Assembly: GCF_022899935.1 (NCBI RefSeq)
Contig: NZ_JALJCJ010000002.1
Location: 496,001 to 560,000, forward strand
Source of the DNA: Shinella curvata
GTDB lineage: Bacteria > Pseudomonadota > Alphaproteobacteria > Rhizobiales > Rhizobiaceae
Direction of reading: 5' to 3'
DNA length: 64,000 bases
Below are positions 42,291 to 52,322 of this stretch, one piece after another; positions within the stretch are counted from its first letter, which is position 1, and the number at the start of each line of letters is the position of its first letter. The translations under genes and the position numbers were made by a program. The notes under the pieces are model-generated. The model ran no database searches and was not told where the DNA came from. It worked only from the letters and a program-made list of their open reading frames with translations.

Positions 42291-43698
42291 CGCCAGGCGC
42301 TCCCGCTCGCTTACCTTCCGCGTTCTGTTCCTCGCCTCGCTGTGGGCGGCACTGGCCCTCATAGCCATCGCCGTCGTCATCTCGACGCTCTATCGCCAGA
42401 GCGCGGAAAGGAGTTTTCGCGATCTTCTGCGCGCGCAACTCTACAACGTGATCAATTCCGTCTCGACGGACGAGCAGACACGGCTGTCGGGCACGCCGCA
42501 GCTCGGCGACCTGCGTTTCTTCCAGCCGCAATCGGGCTGGTACTGGATCGTCGAGCCGATCGGCGGGGCGCTGGCAAGCGAGACTCTGACCTCTGCATCC
42601 CTCGGCACGGGCAGCATTCCGATCCCCGATACGGACAGCATTCCCTTCGATACGCGTTACGAGCGTTTCTATACGACCATCGATTCCTTCGGCAACGATG
42701 TGGAAGTGGGCGAGACGGAAGTGGTGCTGGATGACGAAGGGCGCACGGCGCGCTTTCGTGTGGTCGGGAACCGTGATGTGCTGGAGAAGGATATCGACGA
42801 TTTTTCCGGCAGTCTCTACCTCGCGCTCGCCGGCTTTGGCGTCGGGAGCCTGATGCTCAACGCGGCCGCGATCCTCATCGGTCTGCGTCCGCTCGACCGG
42901 GCGCGCAAGGCGCTGGAAAAAATCCGGGCGGGCGAGAGCGAGCAGCTCGATGGCGATTTTCCCAGAGAGATCCTGCCTTTGGCGAGCGAGGTGAATGCGC
43001 TGATCGACAGCAACCGGCGCATTGTCGAGCGGGCGCGCATGCAGGTGGGCAATCTCGCACATTCGCTAAAGACGCCCATCGCCGTGCTGCTCAACGAATC
43101 GCGCCTGATCGCTGCCCCGCAGGGCGAACTTGTGAAGACGCAGGCCGAGGCGATGCAGAGCCAGGTGCAATCCTATCTCAACCGAGCCCGCATTGCCGCC
43201 CAGCGCGAATCCGTGCTGGCGCGCACCGAGGCGCAGCCGGTGCTGGAGCGGCTGGTGCGGGTGATGCGGCGGCTCAATGCCGACAAGCTGTTTCCGCTGA
43301 CGGTGGATCCTCCGGGCCTCGTGCTCGCGATGGAACAGCAGGACGTGGAGGAGACTGTCGGCAATCTCTTGGAAAATGCGGCGCGCTACGCCCGCACGGT
43401 GGTCGATTTGCGCGTTTCCATGGCGCCGGCAGATGTGCGTGGCAATGACGACGGTCGCAAGAGCTGGATCGTTATCGAAGTGGAAGATGACGGGCCGGGG
43501 CTCGAACCGGACGAGATCCGCGAAGCGATGAAGCGCGGCAAGCGGCTCGACGAGAGCAAGCCGGGTACCGGGCTCGGCCTTTCCATCGTCAGCGAGATCG
43601 CGTCGGAATACCAGGGCACCTTCGGGCTCTCGCGCGGCGCGGGCGGCGGACTGCTGGCGCGGCTCGTGCTGCCAGCCGTCACAAAGGATGTTGCCTGA
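42280..43698 (+). CDS. feuQ: FeuQ-type sensor histidine kinase
   Basis: A 472-residue protein with two membrane helices (~15-38 and ~182-205) around a ~140-residue periplasmic sensor. HAMP is followed by the H-box 'QVGNLAHSLKTPIAVLLNES', then NLLENAARYARTV (N box), DDGPGLE (G1) and GTGLGLSIVSE (G2). The PhoQ-like H-box and the overlap with feuP fit FeuQ. The periplasmic domain would be the point of contact with FeuN. Confidence 0.85.
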   Translation: MANNARRSRSLTFRVLFLASLWAALALIAIAVVISTLYRQSAERSFRDLLRAQLYNVINSVSTDEQTRLSGTPQLGDLRFFQPQSGWYWIVEPIGGALASETLTSASLGTGSIPIPDTDSIPFDTRYERFYTTIDSFGNDVEVGETEVVLDDEGRTARFRVVGNRDVLEKDIDDFSGSLYLALAGFGVGSLMLNAAAILIGLRPLDRARKALEKIRAGESEQLDGDFPREILPLASEVNALIDSNRRIVERARMQVGNLAHSLKTPIAVLLNESRLIAAPQGELVKTQAEAMQSQVQSYLNRARIAAQRESVLARTEAQPVLERLVRVMRRLNADKLFPLTVDPPGLVLAMEQQDVEETVGNLLENAARYARTVVDLRVSMAPADVRGNDDGRKSWIVIEVEDDGPGLEPDEIREAMKRGKRLDESKPGTGLGLSIVSEIASEYQGTFGLSRGAGGGLLARLVLPAVTKDVA

Positions 43699-43804
43699 GG
43701 CGGCGGACAATGCAACAAGAGACGTATTCGCGACAATGAGGATCGCGGGACGGACGAATTGCCGGTCTTTTGCCGGCCTTGCAGGAAGAGAGACGGTCGA
43801 GCGG

Positions 43805-44230
43805 ATGAAGACGGGTTTGCGCGGCGCCTTTTTCCCCCTCCTTCTGGCAGTCGTGACGGCCTCGGGGTGCACGACCACATCGGGCGGCAAGGCTTCCAGC
43901 GGTGGTGCGACCGCGGCGGGTCCTGGTGTCTACATCACCGCGCTCCAGGGCGGGCTCGTCAGCCGCAACACGGCAACGCAGCTTTCCAAGGCCGACATGC
44001 AACGGGCGCTCGAAGCCGAATATCGTGCGCTGGAAGCCGCGCCGGGCGGCCAGCCGGTCGTGTGGCAGGGGTCTGGCGTTGCGGGATCGGTCGTGGCGGC
44101 CGCGCCGTTCCAGGTCGGTTCGCAGAACTGCCGGCAATACAGCCACACACTGACTGTCGACGGTCGCGACACCGCGACGCGCGGCGCGGCCTGCCGCAAT
44201 GCGGATGGGGCCTGGACGCCGCTTTCGTGA
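43805..44230 (+). CDS. Lipoprotein with RT0821/Lpp0805-type (17 kDa antigen-like) surface domain
   Basis: A 141-residue protein. The signal peptide ends in a lipobox (TASGC, Cys at ~20). A short Gly/Ser/Thr linker leads to the C-terminal domain with 'QNCRQYSHTLTVDGRDTATR' and 'GAACRNADGAW', the pattern of the 17-kDa surface antigen family. It is probably an outer-membrane lipoprotein. The ATG at 43805 is chosen because it starts the signal peptide; the frame is open from 43688. It lies between feuQ and the ccm operon. Confidence 0.75.
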   Translation: MKTGLRGAFFPLLLAVVTASGCTTTSGGKASSGGATAAGPGVYITALQGGLVSRNTATQLSKADMQRALEAEYRALEAAPGGQPVVWQGSGVAGSVVAAAPFQVGSQNCRQYSHTLTVDGRDTATRGAACRNADGAWTPLS

Positions 44231-44344
44231 CAAAACCGGCATTTTCCGGCCGGCCGTTTGACCCTTGCGGCGAAACGCCTCAATTTTGCGTCATTGTTCC
44301 CAGGGGAATTGGAAACGCCGCCGCGTTCCAGTAATTGAACGGTC

Positions 44345-45478
44345 ATGCTTTTCTGGATTCTCGTCGCCATCCTGACGGCTGCCGTGGCTGCCGTCCTCCT
44401 CCTGCCCCTGTTGCGGCGCCCGCCGGCGTCCGTTGAAGGGGCCGGCCATGACGTCGAGGTCTATCGCGACCAACTCGAAGAATTGAAGCGTGACGAGGCG
44501 ACGGGTCTTATCGGTGCCGGCGAGGCCGAGCTTGCCCGCGCGGAAGTCGCGCGCCGGCTGATCGCCGCCAGCAAGGCCGAAGCCAGGGAGAAGGCACGCA
44601 CGAGCGGGCGCAACCGTCTGGCGCAGGCCTTCGTCATCGTGGTGTTGCCCGCCATCGGGCTCTGTCTTTATTTGGCGAGCGGCCGGCCGGAGCTTCCGGC
44701 CCAGCCGCTCGCAGAGCGCCTTGCCAACCCCGGCAACGATATCAGCATCCTGATCGCCCGGGCGGAAAGCCACCTCGCGCGCAATCCGGACGACGGGGCT
44801 GGCTGGGATCTGCTGGCGCCGATCTATTATCGCAGCAGCCGGATGGAGGATTCCGCGAATGCCTATTCGCAGGCGATCCGCCTGCTTGGCGCGAGCCCGG
44901 AACGGCTGGATGGCCATGCGGAGGCGCTGATCGCGCTTGCCGACGGCGTGATTACGGCCGACGCACGCCGTCAGCTTGAGGAATCACTGAAGCTCAAGCC
45001 GGACAATCCGCGCGCGTACTACTATCTTGCGCTGGCGCTGGAGCAGGAAGGCAAGAAGCCGGAAGCACGCGCCGCCTTCGAGGCGCTGGCCAGGGAGACA
45101 CCGGCCGATGCGCCCTGGCTTCCGCTCGTCAACAGGCACATCGCCGCGCTGGGCGATGGCGATGGCGGTGCGGCAGGGCAACTCGGCAACCCGACGGCGG
45201 ACGATGTCGCAGCGGCCGAGGACATGTCGACGGGTGATCGGCAGCAGATGATTGCCGGCATGGTGGAAAACCTTGCGGCGAAGCTCCAGGAAGATCCCAC
45301 CAATTTCGAAGGATGGATGCGCATCATCCGTTCCTATGTTGTGCTGGATCAAAGGCCGAAGGCCGAGGCTGCGTTACAGACGGCGCTGAAAACCTTTCCG
45401 GCGGACAGCGAGAACGGCAAACAGCTTCTGGCGCTTGCACGGGACCTATCGATCTCGGTTGAGGGCATCAAACAATGA
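44345..45478 (+). CDS. ccmI: c-type cytochrome biogenesis protein CcmI
   Basis: A 377-residue protein with two N-terminal membrane helices. Between them lies the conserved cytoplasmic loop '[20 protein letters not shown]'. A periplasmic TPR region follows ('[20 protein letters not shown]', '[20 protein letters not shown]', '[16 protein letters not shown]'). CcmI binds apocytochrome c and hands it to the CcmFH lyase. It is the first gene of ccmI-E-F-H (cycHJKL); it overlaps ccmE by 4 bases. Confidence 0.93.
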   Translation: MLFWILVAILTAAVAAVLLLPLLRRPPASVEGAGHDVEVYRDQLEELKRDEATGLIGAGEAELARAEVARRLIAASKAEAREKARTSGRNRLAQAFVIVVLPAIGLCLYLASGRPELPAQPLAERLANPGNDISILIARAESHLARNPDDGAGWDLLAPIYYRSSRMEDSANAYSQAIRLLGASPERLDGHAEALIALADGVITADARRQLEESLKLKPDNPRAYYYLALALEQEGKKPEARAAFEALARETPADAPWLPLVNRHIAALGDGDGGAAGQLGNPTADDVAAAEDMSTGDRQQMIAGMVENLAAKLQEDPTNFEGWMRIIRSYVVLDQRPKAEAALQTALKTFPADSENGKQLLALARDLSISVEGIKQ

Positions 45479-45924
45479 CGCGCAAACAGAAACGTCTGGC
45501 AGTCATCGGCGGCGGTGTCGCCTTCCTCGTGGCGGCGGTGCTGCTCGTCATGTTCGCCTTCAGCCAATCCATCGCCTATTTCTATGTGCCGGGCGATCTC
45601 GCCAAGGCCAATCTCGAGCCGGGCACGCGCATCCGTCTCGGCGGTCTGGTCGAGGCCGGCACGGTCAAGCGGGACGAGGGCTCGACGGTAACCTTCACGG
45701 TCACGGATACGCTGGCGACGGTGCCGGTGACCTATACGGGCATCCTGCCGGATCTTTTCCGCGAAGGGCAGGGCGTGGTCGCCGAAGGTGCGTTCGGCAT
45801 GGACGGTCTGTTCGTCGCCGATACCGTGCTTGCCAAGCATGACGAGACCTATATGCCGAAGGACGTGGCGGACCGTCTAAAGGCGCAGGGCGTGGAACTC
45901 TCCGGCAAGGAAACGATCAAATGA
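45475..45924 (+). CDS. ccmE: Cytochrome c maturation haem chaperone CcmE
   Basis: A 149-residue protein. The N-terminus [14 protein letters not shown] precedes one membrane anchor. The haem-binding His and Tyr are in '[16 protein letters not shown]' (HxxxY). It carries haem covalently in the periplasm to CcmF. Length and motifs match the family exactly. It overlaps both neighbours by 4 bases. Confidence 0.96.
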   Translation: MTRKQKRLAVIGGGVAFLVAAVLLVMFAFSQSIAYFYVPGDLAKANLEPGTRIRLGGLVEAGTVKRDEGSTVTFTVTDTLATVPVTYTGILPDLFREGQGVVAEGAFGMDGLFVADTVLAKHDETYMPKDVADRLKAQGVELSGKETIK

Positions 45925-47906
45925 TCATCGAGCTTGGACACTATGCCCTGGTTCTGGCGCTGGCGACGGTCATCGTCCAATCGGTGCTGCCGCTGATCGG
46001 CACGATCCGGAACGACCGTTCGCTGATGGCCGTGGCGCCCGCCGCCGCCCTTGCCGGTTTCCTGCTGGTGCTGTTCTCTTTCTCGGTGCTGACCTTCGCC
46101 TACGTCGTCTCGGATTTTTCGGTCGCAAATGTCTGGGAAAATTCGCATTCGCTGAAGCCGATGATTTACAAGATCTCGGGCGTGTGGGGCAACCATGAGG
46201 GCTCGATGCTGCTCTGGCTCCTCATCCTCGTATTCTTCAGCGCGCTCGTCTCGACATTCGGTTCGAACCTGCCGGAGCGGCTGCGCGCCAATGTCCTGGC
46301 CGTCCAGGGAATGATCTCGGCGGCTTTCGCGCTGTTCATCCTTTTGACGTCCAACCCGTTCATCCGCCTTTCGCCGGCGCCGGCCGAGGGGCAGGACCTC
46401 AATCCGGTACTGCAGGACATCGGCCTCGCGATCCATCCGCCGTTGCTCTATCTCGGCTATGTCGGCTTCTCCATCTGTTTTTCCTTCGCCATCGCCGCGC
46501 TGATCGAGGGACGGATCGATGCGGCCTGGGCACGCTGGGTGCGGCCGTGGACGCTTGCTGCCTGGAGCTTTCTGACCGCCGGCATCGCCATGGGCTCCTA
46601 TTGGGCCTACTATGAGCTCGGCTGGGGGGGCTGGTGGTTCTGGGACCCGGTGGAAAACGCATCGTTCATCCCCTGGCTTGCCGGCACGGCGCTCTTGCAT
46701 TCCGCGCTCGTCATGGAAAAACGCGAGGCGCTGAAGATCTGGACCGTTCTTCTGGCGATCCTCACCTTCTCCATGTCGCTGCTCGGCACCTTCCTCGTGC
46801 GCTCGGGCGTCCTGACCTCGGTCCACGCTTTCGCGACCGACCCGACGCGCGGCGTCTTCATCCTCGCCATCCTCGTCTTCTTCATCGGCGGTGCGCTTTC
46901 ACTTTTCGCCTTCCGGGCCGCGACGCTGAAGGCCGGCGGGCTTTTTGCGCCGATCTCGCGGGAGGGCGCGCTCGTCCTCAACAACCTGATCCTGACGACG
47001 GCGGCTGCCACGGTGCTGACCGGCACGCTCTATCCGCTCGTGCTGGAAGCGCTGACGGGTGAGAAGATCTCCGTCGGTCCGCCCTTCTTCAACCTCACCT
47101 TCGGTCTGCTGATGCTGCCGCTGCTGCTGGCCGTGCCGTTCGGGCCGCTGCTCGCCTGGAAGCGCGGTGACATCTTTGCGGCCGGGCAGCGGCTCTTTGC
47201 GGCCGTCGCGGTCGGTCTGGTCGTTGCGGCCGGCGTCGTCTACGCACATGGCGGCGGGCCGGTTCTCGCCTATTTCGGCATCGCTATCGGCTTCTACATG
47301 ATTGCCGGTTCGCTGACAGATCTCTGGATGCGCGCTGGTGTCGGCAAGGTGAAGCCCAACGTCGCCTTCCGCCGTCTGGTCGGCCTGCCGGGCTCGGCCT
47401 TCGGCACGGCGCTCGCCCATATCGGTGTGGGCGTGACGGTCATCGGCGTCATCGCGGTGACGGCGTTCGAGACGGAACATGTCGTGGAAATGAAGCCGGG
47501 CATGCAGGTGGAGGCCGGCGGCTACACGCTAACCTTCGACGGCATGCGTCGCGGGCAGGGGCCGAACTATTCGGAAGAATCCGGTCACTTCACCGTGGCA
47601 CGGGGTGGCGTGACGGTCACGGATATCTGGTCTTCCAAGCGCCTCTACACGGCACGCCGCATGCCGACGACGGAAGCGGGCATTCGCACCTTCGGCCTGA
47701 GCCAGCTCTATGTGTCACTCGGCGATGCCATGGCCGACGGCGGCATCGTCGTGCGCGTCTGGTGGAAGCCGATGATCCTCTGCATCTGGATCGGTGCGCT
47801 GATCATGATGGCGGGTGGTGTCGTTTCGCTCTGCGACCGGCGCCTGCGCGTCGGCGCGCCGCAGAAGGCACGCAAGATGAAACCAGCGCTGGAGGCGGCC
47901 GAATGA
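45921..47906 (+). CDS. ccmF: Haem lyase CcmF/NrfE family subunit
   Basis: A 661-residue polytopic membrane protein. The WWD haem-handling motif is '[20 protein letters not shown]'; '[16 protein letters not shown]' contains another conserved His. About 15 helices are expected. CcmF accepts haem from CcmE and, with CcmH and CcmI, attaches it to apocytochrome c. It overlaps ccmH by 4 bases. Confidence 0.96.
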   Translation: MIIELGHYALVLALATVIVQSVLPLIGTIRNDRSLMAVAPAAALAGFLLVLFSFSVLTFAYVVSDFSVANVWENSHSLKPMIYKISGVWGNHEGSMLLWLLILVFFSALVSTFGSNLPERLRANVLAVQGMISAAFALFILLTSNPFIRLSPAPAEGQDLNPVLQDIGLAIHPPLLYLGYVGFSICFSFAIAALIEGRIDAAWARWVRPWTLAAWSFLTAGIAMGSYWAYYELGWGGWWFWDPVENASFIPWLAGTALLHSALVMEKREALKIWTVLLAILTFSMSLLGTFLVRSGVLTSVHAFATDPTRGVFILAILVFFIGGALSLFAFRAATLKAGGLFAPISREGALVLNNLILTTAAATVLTGTLYPLVLEALTGEKISVGPPFFNLTFGLLMLPLLLAVPFGPLLAWKRGDIFAAGQRLFAAVAVGLVVAAGVVYAHGGGPVLAYFGIAIGFYMIAGSLTDLWMRAGVGKVKPNVAFRRLVGLPGSAFGTALAHIGVGVTVIGVIAVTAFETEHVVEMKPGMQVEAGGYTLTFDGMRRGQGPNYSEESGHFTVARGGVTVTDIWSSKRLYTARRMPTTEAGIRTFGLSQLYVSLGDAMADGGIVVRVWWKPMILCIWIGALIMMAGGVVSLCDRRLRVGAPQKARKMKPALEAAE

Positions 47907-48361
47907 TGCGCCGCCTGCTGCTCACTCTCGCTTTCCTGCTGACTGCGGCGCCGGCCTTCGCCGTCAATCCCGACGAGGTACTGGCTGATCCGGCTCTCGA
48001 AGCGCGCGCGCGGGCGTTGTCGGCGCAACTGCGCTGCATGGTCTGTCAGAACCAGTCGATCGACGATTCCAACGCGGAGCTTGCCCGGGATTTGCGCCTT
48101 CTTGTGCGCGAGCGGCTGAAAAATGGCGATAGTGATAAAGCGGTGATCGACTATGTCGTTTCGCGTTATGGCGAATTCGTGTTGCTGAACCCGCGCTTGC
48201 GTGGCGAAACCCTGCTGCTCTGGGGGGCGCCGATCGTGCTCTTTCTTGCCGGCGCGACGGCCATGGTCCTCTTCGTACGCCGACGCGGCGGAAAGACGAC
48301 GGGAACCCCGCTTTCCGATGTCGAAAAGGCCGAACTGGAGCGTGCGCTCAAGCGCGAATAG
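47903..48361 (+). CDS. ccmH: Cytochrome c-type biogenesis protein CcmH
   Basis: A 152-residue protein. It has a signal peptide ending TAAPAFA, then the redox motif '[20 protein letters not shown]' (CxxC), a '[10 protein letters not shown]' segment and a C-terminal membrane anchor. It reduces the apocytochrome c haem-binding cysteines. It is the last gene of the ccm operon. Confidence 0.95.
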   Translation: MMRRLLLTLAFLLTAAPAFAVNPDEVLADPALEARARALSAQLRCMVCQNQSIDDSNAELARDLRLLVRERLKNGDSDKAVIDYVVSRYGEFVLLNPRLRGETLLLWGAPIVLFLAGATAMVLFVRRRGGKTTGTPLSDVEKAELERALKRE

Positions 48362-48483
48362 CGGATTTTTTCAACATTACCAAAATTTCATGCCGCGGAT
48401 AGTGCGCTGTAATGTGCGTCGGCCTATCTCTTCCTTCATCAGCCGCCGAACGCGGCCACGAAAGCAGAGAAAAGGTGCAAAGA

Positions 48484-50052
48484 ATGTCCAAGATTTCCGC
48501 ATTCCGTCCAGGCCTCAAGACCGTTCTGAAAACGACCACCGTCGCCGGGATTGCGGCCGTTATGCTTGCAACCGGCATTCCCGCCACCGTGACGCAGAGC
48601 TTTGCGGAAGCCGTTTCCGTTCAGGGCCCGCAGGTCGCGAGCTTCGCAGACGTCGTCTCGGCCGTCTCGCCCGCCGTCGTTTCCGTTCGCGTCCAGTCCG
48701 ATATCAAGCCGGCCAATGACGAGAGCAATTTCTCGTTCAATTTCGGTGGCCGCGGCTTTGACGAGCTCCCCGATGACCATCCGCTGAAGCGCTTCTTCCG
48801 TGATTTCGGCGGTCAGGACGAACTTCGCGGCGATCGCGGCCCGGGCCGCCAGTTCGGTGATCGCGGCGACCGTCGCGACCGCAAGCCGCATCTGCGCCCG
48901 ACCTCGCAGGGCTCCGGCTTCTTCATCTCGGAAGACGGCTACATCGTCACCAACAACCACGTCGTCAGCGACGGCTCGGCCTTCACGGTCGTCATGAACG
49001 ACGGCACGGAACTCGATGCCAAGCTCGTCGGCAAGGACAGCCGCACGGACCTCGCCGTCCTCAAGGTCGAGGAAAAGGACAAGCGCAAGTTCACCTATGT
49101 GGACTTCGCCGATGACAGCCAGATCCGCGTCGGCGACTGGGTCGTGGCCGTCGGCAACCCGTTCGGCCTCGGTGGCACCGTGACGGCCGGCATCATCTCG
49201 GCCCGCGGCCGCGATATCGGTTCCGGCCCGTATGACGACTACCTTCAGGTGGATGCTGCCGTGAACCGCGGCAATTCGGGCGGCCCGACCTTCAATCTCT
49301 CCGGCCAGGTCGTCGGCATCAACACCGCGATCTTCTCGCCATCCGGCGGTAATGTCGGCATCGCCTTCGCGATCCCCGCTTCCGTGGCCAAGGGCGTCGT
49401 CGCCGACCTGATGAAGGACGGCAAGGTCGATCGCGGCTGGCTGGGCGTGCAGATCCAGCCGGTAAACCGTGACATCGCCGACTCGCTTGGCCTGGCCGAT
49501 GCCGCCGGTGCCCTCGTCGTCGAACCGCAGGCCGACTCGCCCGGTGCCAAGGCCGGCATCAAGAAGGGTGACGTGATCACCGCACTCGATGGCGAACCGA
49601 TCAAGGACCCGCGTGACCTTGCCCGTCGTGTCGCACAGATCGCGCCCGGCAAGAAGGTCGACCTTTCGGTCTGGCGTGACGGCAAGTCGCAGACCATCCC
49701 GGTCGAGATCGGCACGCTTGCCGGCGAGCAGATCCAGGCTGCGACCGGCACCGACGAAGCCGAGCCGGAAGCCCCGGCCAGCGAGCAGGCGCTCGCCGAT
49801 CTCGGCATCACGGTCACCCCCGGCGATGACGGCCTGACGGTTTCCGCCGTCGATCCGGACTCCGACGCCGGCGATCGTGGTCTCAAGGAAGGCGACCGCA
49901 TCACCTCGGTAAACAACCAGACGGTCAAGTCTGCCGACGATGTCGTGAAGGTCCTCAACGGTGCCCGCAAGGACGGCCGCTCCAAGGCGCTGTTCCAGAT
50001 CGAGACCAAGGACGGCAGCCGCTTCCTGGCGCTGCCGATCGACCAGGGCTGA
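48484..50052 (+). CDS. degP: DegP/HtrA family periplasmic serine endoprotease
   Basis: A 522-residue protein. The signal peptide (~residues 1-40) is followed by the trypsin-like domain with the triad His in 'VTNNHVV', Asp in 'SRTDLAVLKV' and Ser in 'NRGNSGGPTFNLSG'. Two PDZ domains follow ('GWLGVQIQPV', 'GLKEGDRITSVNNQTVKSAD'). It degrades or refolds misfolded periplasmic proteins. A charged Arg/Asp/Gly loop (~residues 105-140) is the LA-type loop. The ATG at 48484 starts the signal peptide; 48412 is too long. Confidence 0.94.
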   Translation: MSKISAFRPGLKTVLKTTTVAGIAAVMLATGIPATVTQSFAEAVSVQGPQVASFADVVSAVSPAVVSVRVQSDIKPANDESNFSFNFGGRGFDELPDDHPLKRFFRDFGGQDELRGDRGPGRQFGDRGDRRDRKPHLRPTSQGSGFFISEDGYIVTNNHVVSDGSAFTVVMNDGTELDAKLVGKDSRTDLAVLKVEEKDKRKFTYVDFADDSQIRVGDWVVAVGNPFGLGGTVTAGIISARGRDIGSGPYDDYLQVDAAVNRGNSGGPTFNLSGQVVGINTAIFSPSGGNVGIAFAIPASVAKGVVADLMKDGKVDRGWLGVQIQPVNRDIADSLGLADAAGALVVEPQADSPGAKAGIKKGDVITALDGEPIKDPRDLARRVAQIAPGKKVDLSVWRDGKSQTIPVEIGTLAGEQIQAATGTDEAEPEAPASEQALADLGITVTPGDDGLTVSAVDPDSDAGDRGLKEGDRITSVNNQTVKSADDVVKVLNGARKDGRSKALFQIETKDGSRFLALPIDQG

Positions 50053-50166
50053 TCGGCTCCACAGCCTTCTCGAATGGCGCCGCGAGATCGCAAGGTTTCG
50101 CGGCGTTGCCATATCCGAGCCTGGCTTCTAGCCAAGGTCCGCCGAACATGCTGTAAGGTCCGTACG

Positions 50167-50850
50167 ATGAAGATATTGATTGTGGAAGACGATCTGGAGG
50201 CGGCCGCCTATCTCTCGAAGGCCTTTCGCGAGGCGGGCATCGTGCTCGACCATGCAAGCGATGGAGAGAGCGGCCTCTTCCTCGCGACCGAAAATAGCTA
50301 TGACGTTCTGGTCATCGACCGCATGTTGCCGCGCCGGGATGGCTTGTCGCTGATATCCGAGCTGCGGCAGCGCAACATCCATACGCCCGTCCTGATCCTT
50401 TCCGCGCTCGGCCAGGTCGATGACCGAGTGACGGGTCTCCGTGCCGGCGGCGACGACTACCTGCCGAAACCCTATGCCTTCAGCGAGTTGCTCGCTCGCG
50501 TGGAGGTGCTCGGCCGTCGCAAGGGCACGCCGGAGCAGGACATGGTCTACCGCGTCGGCGATCTCGAACTCGACCGGCTCTCCCACACCGTGAAGCGCGC
50601 CGGCAGGGAAATCCTGCTCCAGCCGCGCGAATTCCGCCTGCTCGAATATCTGATGAAGAATGCCGGCCAGGTGGTGACGCGCACCATGCTTCTCGAAAAC
50701 GTCTGGGACTATCATTTCGACCCGCAGACCAATGTGATCGACGTGCATGTCTCGCGGCTGCGCTCGAAGATCGAGAAGGATTTCGACCAGCCGCTGTTGC
50801 GCACCGTTCGCGGCGCCGGATACATGATGAAGGACGAGGCGGCGGGCTGA
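50167..50850 (+). CDS. OmpR-family response regulator
   Basis: A 227-residue protein. The receiver domain has acidic residues in IVEDDLEA, the phospho-acceptor Asp in 'VLVIDRMLPRRDGLSLI' and 'GGDDYLPKPYAFSELLARVE'. The winged helix carries 'LLQPREFRLLEYLMKNAGQV' and 'VHVSRLRSKIEKDF'. A matching sensor kinase follows after 5 bases. The pair follows degP, which suggests an envelope-stress or metal-stress role, but the ligand is unknown. Confidence 0.93.
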   Translation: MKILIVEDDLEAAAYLSKAFREAGIVLDHASDGESGLFLATENSYDVLVIDRMLPRRDGLSLISELRQRNIHTPVLILSALGQVDDRVTGLRAGGDDYLPKPYAFSELLARVEVLGRRKGTPEQDMVYRVGDLELDRLSHTVKRAGREILLQPREFRLLEYLMKNAGQVVTRTMLLENVWDYHFDPQTNVIDVHVSRLRSKIEKDFDQPLLRTVRGAGYMMKDEAAG

Positions 50851-50855
50851 CCTCC

Positions 50856-52289
50856 ATGAATGGACTGCATGGACTGCTCGGCCGCCTGACCGTTCTCTAC
50901 CGCACCACGGCGGTTCGCCTTTCCGCGGTCTATCTCCTGCTTTTCGCTACGTGCGCGGCGTTCCTCGTCTTCTACGTCTCCACCATGTCGGAGGGGCTGC
51001 TGCGGCAGCAGATGCGCGACGCTGTGGCGCAGGAAACGGAACAGATCGAAAGCATCTTCAACAAAAGCGGCATGAACGGCCTTCTGCGCACGCTGGAACG
51101 CCGCGCGCGCCAGCCGGGCGCCAATCTCTACATCATCGCGAGCCCGACGGGCGAGGTGCTGGCCGGCAATGTCGCGTCGCTGCAGCCGGGCGTGCTGGAC
51201 ACCGAGGGCTGGACCGAAACGCCGTTCCGCTATCAGCGGTATCAGGAGGAGGCGCGCGGCGGCAATCGTCCGATGGCCTATGCGCAGGTCATCGTGCTGT
51301 CCAATGGGTTGCGTGTGCTCGTCGGCCGCGATCTCGGCGAGCCGGAGAACTTCCGGAAGCTGGTACGCCAGGCGCTGATGGTGGCGCTCGGCGTGATGGG
51401 CATCGGCGCGCTCGCCATCTGGTATCTCATCGGCCGCAATGCGCTGAAGCGGATGGACCGCATGTCCGGGGCGAGCCAGCGCATCATGGCCGGTGATCTC
51501 TCCCAGCGCCTGCCGACGAGCGGCTCCGGCGACGAGTTCGATCGTCTCTCCGAATCGCTTAACACGATGCTCGGCCGCATCGAAAAGCTCGATGAAGGCC
51601 TGAAACAGGTCTCCGACAACATCGCCCACGATCTCAAGACGCCGTTGACCCGTCTGCGCAACAAGGCGGAAGCCGCCCTTGCGGGCGATGAAAAGGCCGA
51701 GTACCGCATCGCGCTAGAGGAAATGATCGGCGAGTCCGATCAGCTTATTCGCACCTTCAACGCGCTCCTGATGATTTCCCGCGTGGAGGCGGGGCAGGCG
51801 CCGGCGGAAATGAGCATGATCGATATCAGCGGGATCGCTCGCGACGGCGCGGAACTCTATGAGCCCGTCGCGGAAGACAGCGGGCTGCGCCTCGTCACCG
51901 AGATTGCCGAGACCATCGAGATCAAGGGCAATCGCGAGCTTGTGGGGCAGGCGCTCGGCAACCTCATCGACAACGCGATCAAATATGCGGAAGGCGGCGA
52001 AGGCGAGCCGGAGATCCGCGTTGCGCTGGCCCGTCGCGAGGGTGACGTCGTGCTGTCGGTCGCCGACAACGGCCCCGGCGTGCCCGATGACAAGCGTGAT
52101 GATGTGGTGAAGCGCTTTGTGCGCCTCGATGCCAGCCGCTCCAAGCCTGGCACCGGCCTCGGCCTCTCGCTGGTCGGTGCCGTTATGGAAATGCACCAGG
52201 GCCGGCTGGAGCTCGCTGCGACCCATCCCGAGCGGGAAAACAATCGGGGGCTGACCGTGAGAATGGTTTTCCCCGTCCGTTCAGACTGA
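50856..52289 (+). CDS. Sensor histidine kinase (HAMP, EnvZ/CusS-like)
   Basis: A 477-residue protein with two membrane helices (~25-48 and ~170-195) and a ~120-residue periplasmic domain. HAMP includes 'RIMAGDLSQRLPTSGSGDEF', followed by the H-box 'QVSDNIAHDLKTPLTRLRNK', NLIDNAIKYAEGGE (N box), DNGPGVP (G1) and GTGLGLSLVG (G2). It forms a two-gene unit with the response regulator upstream. Confidence 0.93.
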   Translation: MNGLHGLLGRLTVLYRTTAVRLSAVYLLLFATCAAFLVFYVSTMSEGLLRQQMRDAVAQETEQIESIFNKSGMNGLLRTLERRARQPGANLYIIASPTGEVLAGNVASLQPGVLDTEGWTETPFRYQRYQEEARGGNRPMAYAQVIVLSNGLRVLVGRDLGEPENFRKLVRQALMVALGVMGIGALAIWYLIGRNALKRMDRMSGASQRIMAGDLSQRLPTSGSGDEFDRLSESLNTMLGRIEKLDEGLKQVSDNIAHDLKTPLTRLRNKAEAALAGDEKAEYRIALEEMIGESDQLIRTFNALLMISRVEAGQAPAEMSMIDISGIARDGAELYEPVAEDSGLRLVTEIAETIEIKGNRELVGQALGNLIDNAIKYAEGGEGEPEIRVALARREGDVVLSVADNGPGVPDDKRDDVVKRFVRLDASRSKPGTGLGLSLVGAVMEMHQGRLELAATHPERENNRGLTVRMVFPVRSD

Positions 52290-52322
52290 TACACCTCGTC
52301 TGAAAAAGGGCGAGGAAATATC

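Noticed and set aside
48439-50112. 557-codon open frame on the minus strand
   Set aside because: Antisense to degP, which has its full catalytic triad and two PDZ domains.
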